Assembly: GCA_013002625.1 (NCBI GenBank)
Contig: JABDJE010000280.1
Coordinates: 1-20,159, forward strand
Direction: 5' to 3'
Source: Saprospiraceae bacterium
GTDB taxonomy: Bacteria; Bacteroidota; Bacteroidia; Chitinophagales; Saprospiraceae
DNA: 20,159 nucleotides
Every line of letters begins with the position of its first letter. The first letter of the stretch is position 1. The translations under genes and the position numbers were made by a program. Positions 14,992 to 20,159 of the stretch are shown here, piece after piece. The notes beneath the pieces are model-generated. The model saw nothing but the letters and a program-made list of their open reading frames with translations, was not told the DNA's origin and did no database searches.

Positions 14992-15687
14992 ATGAGTACC
15001 ACGATAGCTAAAATGATTGATCATGCCGTTCTACACCCTACCCAGATGGAAACAGATCTTGACACGGCGATTTCACTATCGCTCAAATATAATATTGCGT
15101 CACTGTGCGTAAAGCCTTATATGGTCAAACACACAAGTGCTGGCTTAGCGGGATCCGAGGTTTTGTGCTCTACAGTAATTGGTTTTCCACATGGCTCAAA
15201 TGCCAGCACAACAAAACTGTTTGAATCAGAAAAGGCATTGTACCACGGCGCACGTGAGCTCGACATGGTTGCCAATATAGGCAGGATAAAATCAGGCGAT
15301 TGGATAAACATCAGAAATGAAGTTGATAGCATCGGGCAGTTGTGTCATGATAACCAAGCTATAGTAAAAGTTATCATAGAAACAGACTTCTTGACAAGCG
15401 ACGAAATTATTGCCATGGCACAACTTCTGGACGACAGTGCTGCGGACTTTATTAAAACATCGACAGGCTTTGGTTATACCAAACGAAGCAACGGCTTCTA
15501 TGCCTACGATGGTGCCTTATTGGATAATGTAGTATTGATTAAAAACAATATTAAAGGCGCACTTAAAATAAAAGCGTCGGGTGGGATAAGAGACCTTGAG
15601 ACCTTGAAAAAATTTAAAAGTGCAGGCGCAGAAAGAATTGGTACGTCCTCTACAGAGTCAATCATGGAGGAAGCACTGGCTGGTTAA
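14992..15687 (+). CDS. deoC: Deoxyribose-phosphate aldolase
   Basis: DeoC splits 2-deoxyribose-5-phosphate into glyceraldehyde-3-phosphate and acetaldehyde in deoxynucleoside breakdown. The 231-residue class I aldolase has all key residues: the Schiff-base Lys K155 in FIKTSTGFG, the second Lys K194 in IKASGGIR, and D91 in ELDMV, matching K167, K201 and D102 of the E. coli enzyme. TVIGFPHG at 61-68 is also typical. The frame can start at a GTG at 14929, but the extra 21 residues (Tyr- and Ile-rich) have no family match, and MSTTIAKMIDHAVLHP from 14992 is the normal N terminus. The 3' end shares four bases with the end of rnr on the opposite strand. No other deo genes are nearby. Confidence 0.95.
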   Translation: MSTTIAKMIDHAVLHPTQMETDLDTAISLSLKYNIASLCVKPYMVKHTSAGLAGSEVLCSTVIGFPHGSNASTTKLFESEKALYHGARELDMVANIGRIKSGDWINIRNEVDSIGQLCHDNQAIVKVIIETDFLTSDEIIAMAQLLDDSAADFIKTSTGFGYTKRSNGFYAYDGALLDNVVLIKNNIKGALKIKASGGIRDLETLKKFKSAGAERIGTSSTESIMEEALAG

Positions 15688-17849
15688 AGTTCAACAGGCT
15701 CCAGTTCGATTTGCCTTGTCAACACATCCGCAGAAATTACACGCACCATGAGTTTGTCACCCATCTTAATGCTCTTTTTTCCATTGGATGTGGTAGCCTT
15801 GAACCTTCCGGGCGCAAGAGTATAGTTGTCATAGAATCTGTTAAATGGAACGAGGCCCTCAGCCTTGGTTTCACTCAGCTCTACAAATATTCCCCGTTCA
15901 AACATACCCGAGACAACACCATTGAATATTTCACCAACATGGTTTTGAATATATTCAACCTGCTTGAATTTGATGGAATCCCTCTCAGCTTCCATCGCTT
16001 TTCTTTCTTGCTTTGAAATATGAATACACTTTGCTTCCAGCTGCGCCTTATCGGTTGAAAAATCTGCCTTCAGATTCTTTTCCAGAATTCTATGAACCAG
16101 AACATCTGAATATCGGCGGATAGGAGATGTGAAATGTGTGTATTCTTCAAAGTGCAGGCCATAATGTCCAATATTATCAGTAGAATATACCGCCTTGGAC
16201 ATTGTTCTGATTGCAAACTGCATCAATATTTTGGCCGCATCGTCTTCTTTGGCTTTTGCAGACAGCAAGTTAAATGACTCAGCGATTTTGTCTGGTGTTG
16301 ACAGGTTCATTTCGATTCCCATTTCACGCATAAATAGAGTAAGATCAGCCAATCGATCCATATCCGGGAGATCGTGAATTCTATATACAAAAGGTATGGG
16401 CTTGCCGGCCTTTTTCTTTGATATATAATGCGCCACACGCTTATTGGCAAGTAGCATAAAGTCCTCAATGAGCATGTGGGCATCCTTTCTGCTCTTAACA
16501 AAAACACCTGTTGGCTGATTATCTTCTCCTAAAACAAACTTCACCTCATCGGATTCGAAGGCGATGGCACCGTTCTCAAACTTTTCTTCACGTAAGACAT
16601 GAGCAATCTTGTTAATTTTCTCCAACTCCGAATGGAAAAGCGCCCCTGTGGTGTCTATTGATTCCTGCGCCTCCTCATAGGTGAAACGGTGATCTGAGTG
16701 TATAACAGATTTACCAAACCACTCTCCTGTGAGCTTATTTTTCTTGTTAAATGTAAAGACTGCTGAAAATGCCAATCTATCGACATTTGGTTTAAGGCTA
16801 CACAACTCATTGGATAGTTTTTCGGGCAACATGGCAATACATCGATCCACCAGATAAACAGATGTTGACCGCGCATAAGCTTCCTTGTCCAAGGCTGTGT
16901 TAGGTTTCACATAATGGGTGACATCAGCGATATGAACGCCCACTTCCGTATTCCCATTTTCCAAAACCTGATAGGAGATTGCATCATCAAAATCCTGAGC
17001 CGTGTCCGGATCGATCGTAAAGGTCAGGATCTCTCGAAAATCTCTGCGCCCTTCCAACTCTTCTTCGCTGTAATCTGCCGATAGAGGTTCACACTCCTTC
17101 AATACTTCGTCCGGATAATCAGAACTAAAGCCGTTCTCAACCAGTATGGTCTCCATGGTCCAGTTATGATCGTCAATGGATTCAAATATCTTCTTCACAC
17201 GCCCCCACACTATAGGGTTGGGACCATTGCCCCATTCTTCAATTTCTACCAATACACGATCGCCGTCATTGGCGGAATTGAATGCATCTTTCTTGATATG
17301 TACGGTGATGCTGTTTTTACTTGAGCTGGATTGAACAACGCCCATTTTGTTGCGCTGTTGAAAACGTCCCATTATTTGAGTTGTATTTCTCTTCAGCACC
17401 TTTTTAACCTGACCTTCAGGATTGCGCCCACGAATAAAGCTTACCGTGATTTCAACCAGATCACCATTGAAAGCGCCATTTAAATGTCTAAATGGAACAT
17501 AGACATCCCTATCCAAAGATTCTACAATGATATAAGCCGCACCACTTCTTATTTTTTCAACGGAACCAGTATAAGTCGATTTAGCAGCACTTGCCATGTT
17601 AAGGGAATGGGCTGCTTTTTTGTTTAGGACATATTTACTGTCGGACACCGACCGGATGATATCTTCTTTAAGAAGACCCTCAAGGGCATGATCAATAGCC
17701 ACCGTATTATTCGTGATTTTTAATCGCTTCGCCAATTGACCCGAATTGAGTCTCTTTTTAGGATTCTTAATAAAGTGTTTAGTGATTTGTGACTTAAGCT
17801 TGGCGGGACTTAACTTCTTCGTTTTTACTTTTCTTCTCTTTCTTCCCAT
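15684..17849 (-). CDS. rnr: Ribonuclease R (RNB family 3'-5' exoribonuclease)
   Basis: RNase R degrades structured RNA from the 3' end in the cytoplasm. The 721 residues show the full domain order: a basic N terminus (MGRKRRKVKTKK) and winged-helix segment (about 15-75), cold-shock domains (about 92-220), the RNB catalytic domain, and a C-terminal S1 domain (about 638-719; GVVSGMFERGIFVEL). The catalytic block TIDPDTAQDFDDA has D280, D286, D288 and D289, the metal-binding set. HFTSPIRRYSDVLVHR at 572-587 is the second RNB signature. The ATG at 17849 is the only good start, as the next Met is residue 85. The gene overlaps the end of the upstream 172-residue gene by 25 bases, so the two are probably translated from one mRNA. 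Confidence 0.97.
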   Translation of the reverse strand: MGRKRRKVKTKKLSPAKLKSQITKHFIKNPKKRLNSGQLAKRLKITNNTVAIDHALEGLLKEDIIRSVSDSKYVLNKKAAHSLNMASAAKSTYTGSVEKIRSGAAYIIVESLDRDVYVPFRHLNGAFNGDLVEITVSFIRGRNPEGQVKKVLKRNTTQIMGRFQQRNKMGVVQSSSSKNSITVHIKKDAFNSANDGDRVLVEIEEWGNGPNPIVWGRVKKIFESIDDHNWTMETILVENGFSSDYPDEVLKECEPLSADYSEEELEGRRDFREILTFTIDPDTAQDFDDAISYQVLENGNTEVGVHIADVTHYVKPNTALDKEAYARSTSVYLVDRCIAMLPEKLSNELCSLKPNVDRLAFSAVFTFNKKNKLTGEWFGKSVIHSDHRFTYEEAQESIDTTGALFHSELEKINKIAHVLREEKFENGAIAFESDEVKFVLGEDNQPTGVFVKSRKDAHMLIEDFMLLANKRVAHYISKKKAGKPIPFVYRIHDLPDMDRLADLTLFMREMGIEMNLSTPDKIAESFNLLSAKAKEDDAAKILMQFAIRTMSKAVYSTDNIGHYGLHFEEYTHFTSPIRRYSDVLVHRILEKNLKADFSTDKAQLEAKCIHISKQERKAMEAERDSIKFKQVEYIQNHVGEIFNGVVSGMFERGIFVELSETKAEGLVPFNRFYDNYTLAPGRFKATTSNGKKSIKMGDKLMVRVISADVLTRQIELEPVEL

Positions 17850-18343
17850 GTATCTATTTCTTCTTGAGTGCTCGTTATTATTCCGTCGGGGAGTATTTCA
17901 AATTTAAATGCGTTGCTTTCAGAGGGGTTGTAATGACGTGAAGATTGTGATTGAGCACCCACTGTACAAAATATATTGAAATCTTCGTCAATTACTGCAA
18001 CAGACCTTATAACGCTTTCTCCATTACTAATAGTTCCAGCAATTACCTTTTTTGAAATAAGGATACCATCTTTACCAACTGTAACCATAATATATTCATG
18101 GCTTAACAAAGCGCCTTTCCAATACACAAGGGTATAGAATTCCTGGTTTTCCGGCAGACTAAAGCAAGGTACCAACTCTCCAAATTCATCGATCGTATCC
18201 CAGTTTAATAAAACCTTATCAATAAGTTCCTGGGGAAGGGGGCGATTGTGACTACTGAATGCAACCGCCATATCTTCTGCAAGGGTGACCGGTGCTTCGA
18301 CAGGGGGAAAGAAGTGTAATAATTCCTGAATTAAATTTGCCAT
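17825..18343 (-). CDS. Unknown protein co-transcribed with rnr
   Basis: A 172-residue protein that I do not recognise. It has no signal peptide and no membrane helix. The N-terminal 50 residues are helical with a Leu/Pro-rich start (MANLIQELLHFFPPVEAPVT); the middle (about 60-150) is beta-strand rich, with regular alternation such as EYIMVTVGKDGILISKKVIAG and SVIRSVAVIDEDFNIFCTVG; the end is very acidic (EEIDTWEEREEK). The last 25 bases overlap the start of rnr, and a promoter match lies just ahead of it. The tight link suggests a role alongside RNase R, for example a partner or regulator, but that is inference from position alone. Confidence 0.75.
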   Translation of the reverse strand: MANLIQELLHFFPPVEAPVTLAEDMAVAFSSHNRPLPQELIDKVLLNWDTIDEFGELVPCFSLPENQEFYTLVYWKGALLSHEYIMVTVGKDGILISKKVIAGTISNGESVIRSVAVIDEDFNIFCTVGAQSQSSRHYNPSESNAFKFEILPDGIITSTQEEIDTWEEREEK

Positions 18344-18359
18344 AGCCTAATTTCAGGCG

Positions 18360-18390
18360 CAAAGGTAGGAGATTAAAGGATAAATATAAA
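18360..18390 (-). promoter_or_regulatory. Probable promoter of the 172-residue gene and rnr
   Basis: On the minus strand TACCTTTG (18360-18367) is a full match to the Bacteroidota -7 consensus TAnnTTTG. TTTA (18387-18390) is a three-of-four match to the TTTG -33 element at the usual 19-base spacing. Transcription would start about 10 bases ahead of the ATG at 18343, giving a very short leader. Confidence 0.55.
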
Positions 18391-18473
18391 GTAGGGTAAA
18401 TGTCCAAATCGTTATGATTGTTCACTAATTTCCCGACGAACAGGCTATTAAGACTCAATCTAAATACTTTAGC

Positions 18474-18507
18474 TGTGTCTTCGTATGACACCTATACTTT
18501 ATTTTTG
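18474..18507 (+). promoter_or_regulatory. Probable promoter of the sdhCA operon
   Basis: TATTTTTG at 18500-18507 fully matches the Bacteroidota -7 element TAnnTTTG. TGTG at 18474-18477 is a weaker, three-of-four -33 match 22 bases upstream. The expected start point lies about 15 bases before the sdhC ATG at 18528. Between the two elements is a small inverted repeat, GTGTC (18475-18479) and GACAC (18487-18491), which could be an operator. The -7 element is the stronger part of this call. Confidence 0.55.
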
Positions 18508-18527
18508 TACTTCCAAAACAATTCATA

Positions 18528-19211
18528 ATGACCTGGCTAACAAAGTTCTTGACATCAAGCATAGGAAAGAAGCTCGTAATGAGCCTTACCGGCCTGTTTC
18601 TCATTCTATTTCTTGTAGTACACCTCGTTGGAAACCTACAACTCCTGAAAGACGATGGCGGTGAAGCGTTTAATGTGTATGCCTATTTTATGACGCATAA
18701 CCCATTGATCAAAACTGCATCTTATGGACTTTATTTTTTCATCCTCCTGCACACTGTTCAGGGGATAATTTTAGCGATTACAAATCGAAAAGCAAAAGGC
18801 AGCAAATATGCTGTTTCAACAAACTCTAACGGGAGTTGGATGTCAAAAAACATGGCCCTGCTCGGTACGCTTATTTTCGCATTTATATGCATACACATGG
18901 GCGACTTTTGGTATAAAATGAAGTTTACAGACCAGTTGGCGCTTGTTAAATATGACAGCTTTGATGTTCAGGTAAAGGACCTCTACGGCAGGGTGGTCCT
19001 GGCATTTGAACAAACGTGGATAGTGGTTGTGTATATCATTGGAATGATTGTCCTGGCATTGCATTTACTGCATGGGTTTCAAAGTGCCTTTACGACACTT
19101 GGACTCAGACACAAAAAATACACGCCAATAATAAATGCAATTGGTATAATTTATTCAATTCTAATTCCTCTTGGATTTGCAATTATTCCAATCTGGATTT
19201 TAATCAACTAA
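18528..19211 (+). CDS. sdhC: Succinate dehydrogenase / fumarate reductase cytochrome b subunit (two-heme type)
   Basis: The membrane anchor of complex II, which passes electrons from succinate oxidation to quinone. At 227 residues it has five hydrophobic segments (about 17-38, 62-85, 108-127, 160-185 and 200-226), the topology of the single-subunit, diheme type B anchor seen in Bacillus and Wolinella, with no separate SdhD. His residues at the heme-ligand positions are present: H32 in VVHLVGN, H75 in LLHTVQG, H123 in CIHMGDF, and H179 or H182 in ALHLLHGFQ. The LLHGFQSAFTTLGL block (180-193) is typical of Bacteroidota members. A promoter match precedes it, and sdhA follows after 13 bases. Confidence 0.95.
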   Translation: MTWLTKFLTSSIGKKLVMSLTGLFLILFLVVHLVGNLQLLKDDGGEAFNVYAYFMTHNPLIKTASYGLYFFILLHTVQGIILAITNRKAKGSKYAVSTNSNGSWMSKNMALLGTLIFAFICIHMGDFWYKMKFTDQLALVKYDSFDVQVKDLYGRVVLAFEQTWIVVVYIIGMIVLALHLLHGFQSAFTTLGLRHKKYTPIINAIGIIYSILIPLGFAIIPIWILIN

Positions 19212-19224
19212 TTATTAGAAGACT

Positions 19225-20159
19225 ATGAATTTAAAATCAAATATTCCCGAAGGGCCATTGGCCGAAAAGTGGAAGAACTACAGAGGATCAATGAATCTTG
19301 TTGCGCCCAATAATAAGAGGCGTCTTGATGTCATTGTAGTTGGAACAGGATTAGCTGGTGCCTCCGCTGCCGCAACACTGGCAGAGTTGGGATACAATGT
19401 GAAGGCATTTACCTTCCACGATAGCCCCAGAAGAGCACACTCTATTGCTGCGCAGGGAGGAATTAATGCTGCAAAGAATTATCAGAATGATGGAGACAGT
19501 GTCTACAGGTTATTCTATGACACAATAAAAGGAGGAGATTACAGATCGCGTGAGGCAAATGTATACCGACTGGCAGAGGTCAGTACTGAAATTATTGATC
19601 AGGCTGTTGCACAAGGTGTTCCATTTGCAAGAGAATACGGTGGCCTTTTGGCAAACAGATCATTTGGTGGGGTGCAGGTATCAAGAACATTTTATGCCAG
19701 AGGACAAACCGGCCAGCAATTACTGATAGGGGCATATCAAGCCTTATCCAGACAAATTTCTACTGGAAAAGTAAAAATGTACAACCGTCATGAGATGCTG
19801 GATCTTGTGATCGAGGACGGCAAAGCAAGAGGTATTATAACAAGAAACCTCTTGAACGGTGAGCTTGAAAGGCATGCTGCCCATTGTGTTGTCCTGGCTA
19901 CTGGTGGATATGGTAATGTCTTTTACCTCTCAACAAATGCGATGGGTTGTAATGTCAGTGCGGCATGGCGTGCGGTAAAACGCGGAGCACTGATGGCGAA
20001 TCCTTGCTACACACAAATTCACCCAACTTGTATACCCGTATCTGGAGAATATCAATCCAAACTGACCCTGATGTCTGAATCATTAAGAAATGACGGGCGA
20101 GTTTGGGTGCCAAAGAAAGACGAAGATGCTGTTGCAATCCGGGAAGGAAGGAAAACAGC
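19225..20159 (+). CDS. sdhA: Succinate dehydrogenase / fumarate reductase flavoprotein subunit (3' end outside window)
   Basis: The catalytic FAD subunit of complex II, on the cytoplasmic face of the inner membrane. The first 311 residues are in the window and the frame runs off the right edge. The Rossmann FAD motif is VVGTGLAGASAA (G40, G42, G45). H72 in RAHSIAAQGGIN is the covalent FAD attachment site. QIHPTCIPVSGE (264-275) holds a conserved substrate-region His, and RGQTGQQLL (159-167) is also typical. It starts at the ATG 13 bases after sdhC; the iron-sulfur subunit sdhB is expected beyond the edge, as in the usual C-A-B order. Direction (oxidase or fumarate reductase) cannot be told from sequence alone. 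Confidence 0.96.
   Translation, partial: MNLKSNIPEGPLAEKWKNYRGSMNLVAPNNKRRLDVIVVGTGLAGASAAATLAELGYNVKAFTFHDSPRRAHSIAAQGGINAAKNYQNDGDSVYRLFYDTIKGGDYRSREANVYRLAEVSTEIIDQAVAQGVPFAREYGGLLANRSFGGVQVSRTFYARGQTGQQLLIGAYQALSRQISTGKVKMYNRHEMLDLVIEDGKARGIITRNLLNGELERHAAHCVVLATGGYGNVFYLSTNAMGCNVSAAWRAVKRGALMANPCYTQIHPTCIPVSGEYQSKLTLMSESLRNDGRVWVPKKDEDAVAIREGRKT

Noticed and set aside
1..20159. Defence island, prophage, transposon, CRISPR array or biosynthetic gene cluster
   Set aside because: No integrase, transposase, repeat-spacer pattern, nuclease/toxin pair or modular synthase is seen; the genes are conserved housekeeping and lineage-specific families.

Overview
This is a core chromosomal stretch from a member of the Bacteroidota. 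That placement rests on lineage-typical genes (a DUF4270 lipoprotein, a DUF4290 protein, a stand-alone starch-synthase-like half protein), a two-heme SdhC followed directly by SdhA, the MurA and cyclase variants, and several matches to the Bacteroidota promoter -7 element TAnnTTTG. Base composition looks evenly low-to-mid 40s % GC by eye. I see no insertion sequence, prophage, CRISPR array, tRNA or rRNA. I did not find a new defence or mobile system. The points worth a second look lie in individual genes and junctions.

Layout. (1) 2-1961, + strand: the 3' part of nadK, a cyclase/formamidase-fold protein, a helical protein with two C-terminal membrane helices, and a 54-residue membrane protein, with overlaps or 1-base gaps. 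(2) 1930-3420, - strand: a polysaccharide flippase, tail-to-tail with the previous run. (3) 3421-3511: divergent region with a perfect 12-bp inverted repeat. (4) 3512-6076, + strand: an M42 metallopeptidase, a pterin-carbinolamine dehydratase and an HtrA protease, closed by a clear intrinsic terminator at 6108-6146. (5) 6161-7370, + strand: comF (no ordinary start codon ahead of its zinc-finger half) and a DinB-like protein. (6) 13375 down to 7360, - strand: a run of five genes, namely a GT5-like half protein, a DUF4270 lipoprotein, glmS, a DUF4290 protein and murA. (7) 13481-14881, - strand: a DUF819 membrane protein, divergent from deoC (14992-15687, +). (8) 18343 down to 15684, - strand: an unknown 172-residue protein overlapping rnr (RNase R). 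(9) 18528 to the right edge, + strand: sdhC and the 5' part of sdhA.

How the genes fit together. The five-gene run joins synthesis of glucosamine-6-phosphate (GlmS) to the first committed step of peptidoglycan synthesis (MurA), so it is probably an envelope operon. Its lipoprotein and its glycosyltransferase-like protein may serve the same surface. MurA has Asp where most bacteria have the fosfomycin-reactive Cys. HtrA adds envelope quality control, the flippase adds glycan export, and sdhCA belongs to respiration and the TCA cycle. All three convergent gene pairs overlap at their 3' ends (by 32, 11 and 4 bases). No gene-free stretch exceeds about 185 bases. Both edges cut genes: nadK lacks its start and sdhA its end.
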